Below are positions 1 through 7,865 of a stretch of DNA of 64,000 nt, piece after piece. The stretch spans positions 372,001 through 436,000 of the forward strand of contig OX639991.1 in the NCBI GenBank assembly GCA_951828585.1, written 5' to 3'. Origin of the DNA: Longimicrobiales bacterium (lineage in GTDB: Bacteria > Gemmatimonadota > Gemmatimonadetes > Longimicrobiales > Gaopeijiaceae). Both the position numbers and the translations under genes were made by a program. Each line of letters begins with the position of its first letter. Positions within the stretch are counted from its first letter, which is position 1. Under the pieces are notes generated by a model. That model searched no databases. It had not been told where the DNA came from and saw only the letters and a list, made by a program, of their open reading frames with translations.

Positions 1-7
1 AGTCTCT

Positions 8-733
8 TCATGCTGGTCGGCACCCGACTTCGTCTACGACGAAAGCTGCCACACTGTCGTACCCGTGGAACAATTCGCACCTTCCGTCTTCGTATTCGTG
101 GATTCTGTAGTGCTTTCCCAGACGCAGGTCGGGGCACCCTAACCTTCCGATGTCCAGTTGCTTGCCCTCGCACAGTATACGGTTTCCGTCGCAGACTCGG
201 ACTTCATGCTTCAGGCAAGACACCAGTTCCATCGCCGTCGCTTGGAGCTTTGGGCCGAGTGCAACGAACGCATCGGATGGATCACTGGGCTTGGCAGCCC
301 GGAACTCGTTGAACATCGCCCAGAACCGGGCCAAGTAGTCATTGGCCGGTTCGATTTCGGTAATCCCTTCCCGATCCAGCTCCAGTGGGAGACGACCGAG
401 TAGGGTCCTGAAGAGCCGCGCACTTCGCATCCGGACCCGCAGTTCCGGCCGCGCCACCTCAATGCCCACCTCCGACATCGCTCGTTTTACCTGAGGCTTC
501 ACGCGCCCTCCAAAAGCTGTTTCCCGGGCGCTGAGGCGACCGGGGAGGGCGAGACCACAGCTGAGTCTCCCAAAGAGACCTCTCTCCAGTGTCTCTCTGA
601 TTCCCGCGAAGATGGACCAGATCCCACGCTCCTCCACGAAGGACCCGGAGTGTATTCGGCCTGTGGCATCGTCCACAAGCAACAAGAGGTCCCAATGGTG
701 ACCCGTCGCCCATTCGTTCCGCGAGGCAACTAG
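8..733 (-). pseudogene. ISNCY-type transposase, C-terminal part (split by IS1380-family insertion)
   Basis: This is the C-terminal part of a DDE transposase of the ISNCY (helix-turn-helix plus integrase-core) type. It contains the strand around the first catalytic Asp (LLLLVDDATGRIHSG) and the later segment AMSEVGIEVARP...ITEIEPANDYLARFWAMFNEF, which matches the order of motifs in that family. The stop is at 8-10. The other part lies at 2622-3104. When 734-2617 and one CTAG copy are removed, the two parts join in frame as GMLLHLVASRNEWATGHH. The region between the first Asp and AMSEVGIEV reads less like the family, so the gene may have been decayed before the split. Confidence 0.75.
730..733. 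repeat. Target-site duplication CTAG, left copy
   Basis: CTAG flanks the IS1380-family element on both sides (730-733 and 2618-2621). Keeping one copy restores the ISNCY reading frame exactly, which shows that it is a duplicated target and not part of the inverted repeat. Confidence 0.8.
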
Positions 734-2617
734 GCCCAAAACAAGGACGTTCTTGCCCAGGGTCTGTTAATAGTTACCGGAAAGGCTTATCCTGATTGTA
801 GTTAGAACGATCCGGCGTATATCGCTGGACGCAACCAGGAGGCCTTTCCGGTGAAGACAATATCGCACAGACAGAGCCGCAGGAACAGTGCCCGGCGGAA
901 GCGGAAGGTGAAGGCGCGGCACGCGAGAGGGAGGCGGTGGGGCACCGGGCCGAAGCCGGTGTTCGGGTCCGGCAAGATCCGCTATGAGATCGGGGCGCGG
1001 ATCAACGCGATGAGCTACGGGGGCATCGGCGTGGTTCGGCGGCTGGTGTCGAAGCTCGGGCTGCCCGGCGAGATCAACGGGCGCCTGGGGCTGCTGAAGC
1101 GGCACCTGCCGTACCACGAGTCGGACCACGTGCTGAACATCGCCTACAACCTGCTGTGCGGGGGCACGCGGCTGGAGGACCTGGGCAGCCTGCGCGACAA
1201 CGCGGCCTACATGGACGCTCTGGGCGCGGAGGTGATCCCGAGCCCGACGGCGGCGGGCGATTTCACGCGGCGCTATGACGAGGCGGACGTCCTCGAGCTT
1301 CAGGAGGCCTTCAACGCGGTGCGGCCGCAACTGTGGCTGGGCCGGGGCCGGGATCTGCTGGCCCCGGTGGCCTACATCGACGTGGACGGGACGCTGGCGC
1401 CCACGCTGGGCACGAAGAAGGAGGGGATGGACATGTCCTACAAGGGGGTGTGGGGCTACCACCCGCTCATCGTCTCGCTGGCCAACACGGGCGAGGTGCT
1501 CTATTTGGTGAACCGGCCGGGCAACGTCCCCAGCCACACGGGCGCCGCGGAGTGGATCGACCGGGCGGTCGGCCTGGTGGCGCCCCACGCCGAGCGGGTG
1601 TGCGTGCGCGGCGACACGGACTTCTCGCTGACGGCCCACTTCGACCGCTGGAGCGAGGAGGCGGACTTCATCTTCGGCTACGACGCCCAGCCGGGGATGG
1701 TGAAGCGGGCCGAGGCGCTGGAGGAGGGCGACTGGAAGCCTCTGGAGCGCCGGCCGCGCTACACCTCCCGGACGGGGAAGGCGCGGCGCAGGCGCGAGGA
1801 CGTGAAGGAGCGGATCGTGCGGGAGCGCGGCTACCTGAACAGGAGGCTGAACTGCGAGCATGTGGGCGAGTACGAATACCGGCCGGGCAAGTGCCGCGAG
1901 ACGTACCGGATGGTCGTCGTGCGCAAGAACATCAGCAGGATGAGGGGAGAGAACGCCCTGATCGACGAGCTCCGGTACTTCTTCTACATCACGACCCGGA
2001 GGGACATCAGCGCGGCCGAGGTCGTCCGCCTGGCCAACGCCCGCTGCGACCAGGAGAACGTGGTGGCCCAGCTGAAGAGCGGGGTGGGCGCGATGCGGGT
2101 ACCGGTCTACGACCTGGTGAGCAACTGGGCCTACATGGTGATGGCGGCGCTGGCGTGGAACCTGAAGAGCTGGTTCGCCCTGATGATGCACTTCAAGGCG
2201 GACCGGAAGAAGTACGTCGCCATGGAGTTCAGGACGTTCGTTCGCGAAATGATCCTGCTGCCCTGCCAGGTCATCCGCCGGGCCCGGCAGACGACGCTCC
2301 GCATCATCGGCTGGCAGCCCTCGGCCGACCGGCTGTTCAGCGCATGGCGAACGATCGAACGGACCGCGTTCCAGACCGGATTCGGCTGACGCCGCGCAGC
2401 CTATCCACCCTCCCCGCGCGCCCCGCCGCACCTCCACTGGGACCGGTGTCGCCCGCAGCCAAAATGACCTCGGAACAGCCGGGAAAACCGGCCCCGAAGT
2501 CCCTGTTCATCGTCCTGCAACCCCGCGACACCGCCCCCCATGCCACCTCCAAGTCCGCCCTTTACCCATCCGAACAACCGAAAACCGCCGCCCGTGGCCT
2601 ACTCGCTTGTTTTGGGA
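734..2617 (+). mobile_element. Complete IS1380-family insertion sequence
   Basis: The element is 1884 bp and is bounded by 12-bp inverted ends: GCCCAAAACAAG at 734-745, and the reverse complement TCCCAAAACAAG at 2606-2617 (one mismatch). CTAG is duplicated outside the ends. A single transposase gene fills most of it. About 215 bp after the transposase stop carry no convincing gene. The insertion lies inside an ISNCY transposase gene, so this element is the younger of the two. A 4-bp duplication fits the IS1380 family. Confidence 0.9.
851..2389 (+). CDS. IS1380-family transposase
   Basis: The product is a 512-aa DDE transposase that moves the surrounding element. Family-typical stretches are visible: YIDVDGTLAP (first Asp), KKEGMDMSYKGVWGYHPL, LVNRPGNVPSHTGAAEWID, VCVRGDTDFSLT (second Asp) and ANARCDQENVVAQLK (Glu). 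A basic N-terminus (about residues 8-30) probably helps DNA binding. The start is GTG at 851, nine bases after a full AGGAGG ribosome-binding site at 837-842. No frameshift or stop is seen, so the element may still be active. Confidence 0.93.
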   Translation: MKTISHRQSRRNSARRKRKVKARHARGRRWGTGPKPVFGSGKIRYEIGARINAMSYGGIGVVRRLVSKLGLPGEINGRLGLLKRHLPYHESDHVLNIAYNLLCGGTRLEDLGSLRDNAAYMDALGAEVIPSPTAAGDFTRRYDEADVLELQEAFNAVRPQLWLGRGRDLLAPVAYIDVDGTLAPTLGTKKEGMDMSYKGVWGYHPLIVSLANTGEVLYLVNRPGNVPSHTGAAEWIDRAVGLVAPHAERVCVRGDTDFSLTAHFDRWSEEADFIFGYDAQPGMVKRAEALEEGDWKPLERRPRYTSRTGKARRRREDVKERIVRERGYLNRRLNCEHVGEYEYRPGKCRETYRMVVVRKNISRMRGENALIDELRYFFYITTRRDISAAEVVRLANARCDQENVVAQLKSGVGAMRVPVYDLVSNWAYMVMAALAWNLKSWFALMMHFKADRKKYVAMEFRTFVREMILLPCQVIRRARQTTLRIIGWQPSADRLFSAWRTIERTAFQTGFG

Positions 2618-3104
2618 CTAGGTGGAGCAGCATGCCTTCGCGCGGCCTCTGCGGGATGGGTTCCCGTTGGGCATCTCCCCTCGGGCGTTCCAGCGCGCCA
2701 TTTCGCACACGCTTCTCCACGAGACCAGCAGCCTGAAGGACGTCCTTGACCCAGGAATAGGACCGCGTGCCACCGTGTTCGCTTCGATACTTCTCGTAGA
2801 AGTGCCGAACGCTCCAGCCAGTGTACTGGTCCGAATACAGTGTCCCCAGGCTGGCGCGTTCCCCATCAGGTACGCGGCGGTTGGGGGTGGGACGACGGTA
2901 AGGTCGATCTTTGCACCACCTAGCACCGCGGGCGCGAAATCCGGCTACATGGCGGCGAAACGTCCGCGCTGCCATTCCCAATCGCGCTGCCGCAGCAGTC
3001 TGGGTCACTAGTCCTTGGGACCACTCTTCGTAGACCGATTGGAACTCCGCCTCTTGTATCGGGGCCGGCATGTCGGGTCTGGACTCTCTGGGCTGAGGAA
3101 ACAC
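2562..3104 (-). pseudogene. ISNCY-type transposase, N-terminal part
   Basis: This is the N-terminal part of the transposase whose remainder is at 8-733. It carries a helix-turn-helix (about residues 18-55: VYEEWSQGLVTQTAAAARLG...TFRRHV) and the conserved EGMLLHL stretch just before the integrase core. True transposase sequence ends at 2622; the remaining codons read into the IS1380 end and stop at 2562. The reconstructed protein is about 400 aa, which is near the family norm. I could not find the ISNCY inverted repeats. One end probably lies in 3105-3382 and the other lies beyond the window edge. Confidence 0.75.
2618..2621. repeat. Target-site duplication CTAG, right copy
   Basis: This is the second copy of the 4-bp duplication made by the IS1380-family element (see 730-733). 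Confidence 0.8.
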
Positions 3105-3382
3105 CTTGGAGACCTGAATTGCGACTTCCGGTCTCCTGCTCTCTGTATTCCCTAGATGCCAGGCCAGGCGGTCGCGGAGGGGTCATTTTGCGAAACTGCA
3201 GGGAAAGGGCCCGTTCATCCCCCCGATTTCGCCGCGGGATGGCGCCTTTGGCCCTCCGGTTCGCTCGCCGGTGTGGTTTCGTCCGCGCCCAGAGGTCTGC
3301 CGGGATCCGTCGACTCGCCCGAACCGAAACCCGTGGCTGGGGATGGTTGTCCTGCTGGCAGGTAGCCGCCTGTCGTGCTCCC
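3105..3382. other. Gap between ISNCY 5' end and sigma factor gene
   Basis: I see no convincing gene here. The stretch should contain the outer end of the ISNCY element; the short GGGGTCATTTTGCGAAAC near 3180 is a possible terminus, but I cannot see its partner inside the window. Confidence 0.3.
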
Positions 3383-3967
3383 CTACACCATCCAGTCCAT
3401 AGCCAATTGCTGGACTTCCCGCATGCGCCTCAACCGGAAGATGGCACGCGCAACCAACGATCGCGTGGCTTCGCGGCTCAGCCCCAGCGCACGTGCGGTC
3501 TCCGCGGTATCCCTTTCTTCGAGCATCCGTAAAACGATCGCGTCCCGTTCCCGTTTAGGAAGTTGCCCAAGTGCGCGATACAGGGCATTGCGACGTTCAC
3601 TCAGCGTCACCTCTTCTTCGGGATCCGGAGCTGGGTCCACAACCTCATCGGGCTCCTCAAGGCCCACTTCCCGCCCGCCGGCGCGTTTCGCCTTGCGGAG
3701 CTGCGCCAGGCATACGTTCTCGCTGACGGCAATCGCCCAGCCGACGAACGACCCCCGCCCACCATAGCGGTCGAGCCGCTCGAGGATGGCCTGCCAGCAG
3801 CCCTGCACCAACGCATCCGCATGGTCGTCGTCACGCGCGTAGCGGCGAATCGCCACCCAGATCCGGGAACCAACCTTCTCCACCAGTCGCGCCAGCAGAA
3901 CCGGATCACGGGCTGCAAGGCGTGCTAGGTCGATCGGATCGGTAGGATCGGTGGGGTCAGTGGCCAT
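3383..3967 (-). CDS. ECF-type RNA polymerase sigma factor
   Basis: The 194-aa protein is a sigma-70 family factor of the extracytoplasmic-function type. Region 2 lies at about residues 25-95 (DDDHADALVQGCWQAILERL, then GSFVGWAIAVSENVCLAQLR). Region 4 lies at about residues 125-185 (LPKRERDAIVLRMLEERDTA, then ALGLSREATRSLVARAIFRL). No anti-sigma gene is next to it. The ATG at 3965-3967 is the duplicated target CAT of an IS3-family element, so the native leader and promoter now lie about 1.5 kb away at 5460 and beyond. In the pre-insertion arrangement an in-frame TGA sits three codons upstream, so this ATG is probably the original start. An AGGA in the IS end could serve as a ribosome-binding site. 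The target regulon cannot be read from the sequence. Confidence 0.88.
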   Translation of the reverse strand: MATDPTDPTDPIDLARLAARDPVLLARLVEKVGSRIWVAIRRYARDDDHADALVQGCWQAILERLDRYGGRGSFVGWAIAVSENVCLAQLRKAKRAGGREVGLEEPDEVVDPAPDPEEEVTLSERRNALYRALGQLPKRERDAIVLRMLEERDTAETARALGLSREATRSLVARAIFRLRRMREVQQLAMDWMV

Positions 3968-4124
3968 TGAAGTGGTCCTACTTCGTTGGACAGTCCGAGG
4001 GCAAAGCTAAGGTGGACTCCGACTGGTTCTGAGAGCCCTCGGGAGCTTTCGCTTGGTTCTGTCTTGAAAGGGATGTTAGACGCTGAAGTCCTCTCCGGCA
4101 AGGAGAAGGACGGATGCCGGGATG

Positions 4125-4167
4125 AGCCCCGCTCGCCGGGAGGGGGACCCGACCGGCGAGCGGGGCT
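4125..4167. terminator. Perfect 15-bp hairpin inside the IS3 tail
   Basis: AGCCCCGCTCGCCGG (4125-4139) pairs perfectly with CCGGCGAGCGGGGCT (4153-4167) across a 13-nt loop. It lies downstream of OrfB on the minus strand and between the transposase and the sigma gene. There is no T-tract, so factor-independent termination is uncertain. It could limit read-through from the IS into the sigma gene. Confidence 0.5.
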
Positions 4168-4265
4168 TGGACACCTGTGGCGCGCGGCGCGCAGGATGGG
4201 TGTATCACCCGCTCCCCGCGACTGTCTCGCGAGGGTGTCCGCCAGCCCCCGTGGTGATCCGCAGT

Positions 4266-5081
4266 TCACATCACCCTCGTGCCGTTGCGGTAGGTCTCGC
4301 CTGGCGTGCGCCCGGCCAGCGCCGAGTGCGGGCGTACCTCGTTGTAGAAGTCGATCCACGTCCCGATGAGCCGACCGGCTTCCGTGCCGTCGCGAAGCTC
4401 GTGCAGGTACACCGCCTCGTACTTCAGCGACCGCCACAGTCGTTCGATGAAGATGTTGTCGAGGAAACGGCCCCGGCCGTCCATCGAGAACGCCACGCCC
4501 GCACCCAGCACCCGGTCGGCGAACGCCTCGCTGGTGAACTGCGAGCCCTGGTCCGTATTCAGGATCTCCGGAGTCGTATGGATGAGCGCGTCGTCCAGAG
4601 CCCCGATGCAGAACGAGGCGTCCATCGTGTTGGACAACCGCCAGGAGAGGACGTGCCGGGTGGCCCAGTCCATCACGGCCACAAGGTAGAAAAACCCTTG
4701 CGTCACAGGGATATAGGTGATGTCGGCGCACCACACGTGGTCCGCACGAAAGATCTCGAGGCCGCGCAGCAGATAGGGAAAGATCCGGTGCGCCGGGTTC
4801 GCCACGCTCGTGCGCGGCCGCCGGTAGGTCGCCTCGATCCCCATGAGTTGCATGAGCCGCCGGATCCGGTGCCGGCCAGCCGTGACACCCTCGCGGCGGA
4901 GATGCCGCATCATCTGCCGGCTCCCGTAGAACGGATAGTCCATGTGGAGCTCGTCCATCCGTCGCATCAGGGCCAGGTTCTGCGCGCTCTCCCCCTTCGG
5001 CCGGTAGTAGAGCGACGACCGGCTCACGCCCAGCAGCACGCTCTGCCTCGACAGGCTCAGCGGTCCATCCGGCTCGATCAT
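4266..5081 (-). CDS. IS3-family transposase OrfB (DDE integrase core)
   Basis: The 271-aa reading shows the rve integrase core with the DDE residues: WCADITYIPV (first Asp), ILNTDQGSQFTS (second Asp) and FLDNIFIERLWRSLKYE (Glu). It ends in the usual NEVRPHSALAGRTP segment. The N-terminal HTH_21-like part is LGVSRSSLYYRPKGE and following residues. An ATG at 5081 exists, but the reading frame is open back into OrfA, so the functional product is probably an OrfAB fusion made by -1 frameshifting at 5123-5129. Confidence 0.92.
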   Translation of the reverse strand: MIEPDGPLSLSRQSVLLGVSRSSLYYRPKGESAQNLALMRRMDELHMDYPFYGSRQMMRHLRREGVTAGRHRIRRLMQLMGIEATYRRPRTSVANPAHRIFPYLLRGLEIFRADHVWCADITYIPVTQGFFYLVAVMDWATRHVLSWRLSNTMDASFCIGALDDALIHTTPEILNTDQGSQFTSEAFADRVLGAGVAFSMDGRGRFLDNIFIERLWRSLKYEAVYLHELRDGTEAGRLIGTWIDFYNEVRPHSALAGRTPGETYRNGTRVM

Positions 5082-5101
5082 CCCGAAGCGCTCCGTCCGG
5101 C

Positions 5102-5389
5102 TCAGCGCTTCAACCCGCGCCGAAAAAAATCCCGCTCGACGGTGAGCTCTCCGATCTTGGCGTGCAGGTCGTGGACCTTTGCCTCATGCTCCTTGGCGAG
5201 CTTCCGGCTCCCGCCTTTGGCAAACACCTCCGGCACGGCGTCGAGCAGCTGCCGCTTCCAGGCGCTCACCTGGTTCGGATGAAGTTCATGCCGCGCGGCG
5301 ATCGCCTGCACGCTGTCGCGCTCCTGAAGCGCTTCCAGCGCCACCCGGCCCTTGAACTCCGCTGTGAATCGTCGTCTCTTCCTGGCCAT
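5102..5389 (-). CDS. IS3-family transposase OrfA (helix-turn-helix)
   Basis: The 95-aa protein starts with the typical RRFTAEFKGRVALEALQ and continues with a homeodomain-like HTH (about residues 10-55) and a leucine-zipper-like helix (about residues 60-90). Near its end the run of seven T on the coding strand (5123-5129) lies in codons GAT TTT TTT CGG. A -1 slip there opens OrfB without any stop until its own end, giving SARVEALSRTERFGMIEPD across the junction. This is the usual way IS3 elements make transposase. Confidence 0.9.
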   Translation of the reverse strand: MARKRRRFTAEFKGRVALEALQERDSVQAIAARHELHPNQVSAWKRQLLDAVPEVFAKGGSRKLAKEHEAKVHDLHAKIGELTVERDFFRRGLKR

Positions 5390-5590
5390 CTCGGTGCCTC
5401 CTGTTCAATCCTGGAATCCACCTTAACGACCTGTCCAAAAAACCGGGACCACCTCACATTGCATGTCAATGCCGGAAATAGTGAATGGTACCCAACACAG
5501 CGGATTATCAGGCGCACCCTCTACCGCCTCCGACCACCGGAGCGGTTCAGCCAACTGGATGTGTGTGTTTGGCGAGTTGGGAACCGAGCA

Positions 5591-6400
5591 TCAGCCCCCC
5601 ACACGCTTGAGAATGACGTTCGCTATGTAATCGCTTCCCCCCAATTGGTGGATCTCCGACGGAGCATATCCGAGGATTCCATGCACTAGGCGCCGATAGT
5701 TGGACCGATCCCAAAACCCGATTGCACGGGCGACCGCGCTGAATGGCTGGTGGCTCCATTCGGCAAGCCGGTGGACGGTGAAGATGCGAGCTAGAGCGAT
5801 GAGGACCCTAGGGGGAGGGATCCCCAGCCCCACGCACCGGAGTTCCAGGGTGCGCCTAGTCCGACCGACACGCGCGGCAAGATCGGGTACGGCACAGGGT
5901 CCTGTCGCGAGGTTGAGGGCGTGATCGAACATTTCGAACGCAGCGGGGTCTGCCGCTCTCTTCGTGTGCTCGCGCAGCCGGTGTACACGCTTCGCGTCGA
6001 CGTTTCTCAGGATTGCTGCGTCGATGGCCAGAAAGTCGTCGCCGCCTCCGGGGAGCAAGTTAGTCTCGAGGGTAATACCTGCCCTACTCAGCTGGCGTCG
6101 GTTGGCCCGGTCGAATGGTGCGTACCAGACCACCGTCAGCCACGGGTGGTCAGCGGTGTGCACGCCCGCCATGTCCTCCGCAGGCCGCGTTGGGCTCTCC
6201 CACAATGTGTCGATCACTGCCGGGGATCCCGGGTGGTATGCAGCCAAGGAGCGCAATTGACGCCAATTGGTTGCCGCAATCACCTTGCCAAGAACTTGTG
6301 ACGAGGCACCCATGCTAAGCGCGAGCTGGATCCGGTCGCGAAGCCGGGGATTCGCAAGCAGCGTAAGGAGTGGTGGCTTAGGCGAGGCTGTCAAATCCAT
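5591..6400 (-). CDS. AraC-type helix-turn-helix regulator
   Basis: The 269-aa protein ends in an AraC/XylS DNA-binding domain (about residues 165-260). The second helix-turn-helix is FSAVARAIGFWDRSNYRRL followed by GYAPSEI. The N-terminal 150 residues do not show a cupin motif that I can name, so the effector is unknown. The start is the ATG at 6398-6400; the open frame upstream of it is an antisense or out-of-frame reading of the IS1595 relic. Before the IS3 insertion the sigma factor gene lay directly downstream in the same orientation, so the two may have been co-transcribed. Confidence 0.7.
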   Translation of the reverse strand: MDLTASPKPPLLTLLANPRLRDRIQLALSMGASSQVLGKVIAATNWRQLRSLAAYHPGSPAVIDTLWESPTRPAEDMAGVHTADHPWLTVVWYAPFDRANRRQLSRAGITLETNLLPGGGDDFLAIDAAILRNVDAKRVHRLREHTKRAADPAAFEMFDHALNLATGPCAVPDLAARVGRTRRTLELRCVGLGIPPPRVLIALARIFTVHRLAEWSHQPFSAVARAIGFWDRSNYRRLVHGILGYAPSEIHQLGGSDYIANVILKRVGG

Positions 6401-6434
6401 GACCGGCCATAGCGGATCCGCGCTGTTAGGGCCC

Positions 6435-7210
6435 CTACCTGGGCGGTCGCCGAAGAACCCGGTGCAGGCGCACGATGGGCGATGCCGCCGATGTGGGGCT
6501 TTGCTGGCAATGATCCTGCCTCCGGTATTCCAGAGGGTCGGTGTTCGTGATCCGGCACAGCACGTCCTGGAAGATGTGGTGGTTGTTCCGGTTGTTGAAC
6601 CGCCAACCGAACTCTTCGAGGTAGCGGTCGAGGTGCTTCGCGCTGACCTTGTGGAAGGTGCTGATGGACCGCTTGAACAGACCACACGCCCTCGACAGAG
6701 TTTGGGTGGCAGTCGCCCACCACCCACTCTGAGGCGTGAGGAGGTTTCCTCTCACGTTCAAGACGATGAAACAGGTCCACGCCCGGGGCTCTGTTCCAAG
6801 GTATCCCTTGGGTCGCACCCCGTTGGTCACTGACCATCCCATGGGTACCGGACAGCATGGACCGGCGTTCAGTCCTGGCCACCGGCTCGGTTGCCGCTTG
6901 GTATAAATGAAGCTGCTTGCTTGGTCGCTGCCCGGTGCGGGCGGGCCGTGTCCCCACGGAGATGAAGGCGCAGGGCAGGACATTCCGCGTCTGTTCCCAC
7001 CGTGTCACGCCTTCCCGCCTCCCCTGCGCCGGTTCATTCGTTGCCAATCTCCAGTCGTGTTCCTCATGCGGGGGAGTCCCGTTTTTCCGCTCTTGGCGGC
7101 CTCCGTTGGTCGAACTCATATGAGAAATATCGTTGGGGCGCGTCTGGCCCCGCAATGGGAACGACGGAGCCAGAAGGTGGCAGAAGGGCTCATTTGGAGC
7201 CATTCCAGCA
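6435..7210 (-). pseudogene. IS1595-family (ISXO2-like) transposase relic
   Basis: Family pieces are spread over two frames. One frame reads EWVVGDCHPNSVEGVWS, which matches the HTNxVEGFWS block around a catalytic residue. A second frame continues with LFKRSISTFHKVSAKHLDRY then LEEFGWRFNNRNN, the conserved C-terminal block. A degenerate N-terminal block around the Cys-containing PNGPxCPxCG motif may be present near 7180-7205 in a third frame. At least one frameshift and probably several stops make it inactive. No inverted repeats were found. Confidence 0.65.
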
Positions 7211-7388
7211 GTGGTAATCCGACTGGTATGTGATAGGACGAGAATCGTGAAAACGCCAGCATTTACGGGACTTTTCTTTGTATGTAGCCGTTGACACCAT
7301 GACAGCGCCCGGCACCGATGACCGAAGGCTGACGACCAGGTGCTACCGTAGTCGGCCCGACCACCACCGGACCGAGAGGACTGACCGG

Positions 7389-7541
7389 ATGACCAAACGC
7401 CCCGCCGCCGCCGAAGTGCTTACCTTGTTGCGCGCGATCCTCGCCAGGATCGTGTTGCTCGACGCCAACCTGGAGCGGATCGTCGACCACTTGACCGAGC
7501 CACGAAGGGGCGGCCACAACCCCAACGGAGGAAGAGAATGA
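7389..7541 (+). CDS. Small prophage-type protein, unknown
   Basis: This is a 50-aa, mostly helical small protein. The start at 7389 is chosen because of the GAGAGGA upstream. Its stop overlaps the start of the next gene (ATGA at 7538-7541), so the two form a translationally coupled pair just before a terminase relic. The family is not recognised. In this context it may be a phage head- or packaging-region gene, but that is inference from position only. Confidence 0.45.
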   Translation: MTKRPAAAEVLTLLRAILARIVLLDANLERIVDHLTEPRRGGHNPNGGRE

Positions 7542-7810
7542 CCGAGGCGGAGCAACTCGCGCTGTTGGCAATCATGGAGGAGGCGGTACGAGCCGGGAGG
7601 GATCACCCGAAAGCAACCCCGGAATGCGTCGCGTCACGCTACGAGACGGAGATCGAGGCCATGTGGCGCGCTGCGACGGCCGCCGTGACCGACGTGTTGC
7701 AGGGCAAGGCGAGGCCGGATGACTACACCGACGAAGCCTTTACGGTCGCTGCCGCGCGGGCTGCGGTGGCGCATGTGCTGGGGCGAGGTGTAGGCCATGG
7801 GGACCCCTGA
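7538..7810 (+). CDS. Small prophage-type protein, unknown
   Basis: The protein has 90 aa and is acidic and helical (EQLALLAIMEEAVRAGRDHP at the N-terminus). A strong ribosome-binding site GGAGGAAG precedes the ATG. It lies 55 bp before the start of the terminase relic and overlaps the preceding small gene by four bases. I do not recognise the family. The position is where phages encode small terminase or regulatory proteins. Confidence 0.5.
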   Translation: MTEAEQLALLAIMEEAVRAGRDHPKATPECVASRYETEIEAMWRAATAAVTDVLQGKARPDDYTDEAFTVAAARAAVAHVLGRGVGHGDP

Positions 7811-7865
7811 GCGATCCCCGACCCCGTGAGCACCGGGGCATGATCCCGCCCTGTAGATTTTTCTG

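Larger units (their letters stand above)
3968..5456 (-). mobile_element. Complete IS3-family insertion sequence
   Basis: The element is 1489 bp with TG...CA ends. Its terminal repeats match at about 20 of 26 positions (TGAAGTGGTCCTACTTCGTT at 3968 and the reverse complement TGAGGTGGTCCCGGTTTTTT ending at 5456). The trinucleotide CAT is duplicated at 3965-3967 and 5457-5459, as expected for IS3. It encodes OrfA and OrfB in two overlapping phases. The 3' non-coding tail (3994-4265, about 270 bp) is unusually long for IS3 and holds a strong hairpin. It inserted precisely at the start codon of the sigma factor gene. Confidence 0.9.

Noticed and set aside
767-2437. Long open frame on the minus strand opposite the IS1380 transposase
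   Set aside because: It is a mirror of the transposase gene in GC-rich DNA, with Arg/Pro/His-rich composition and no family features.
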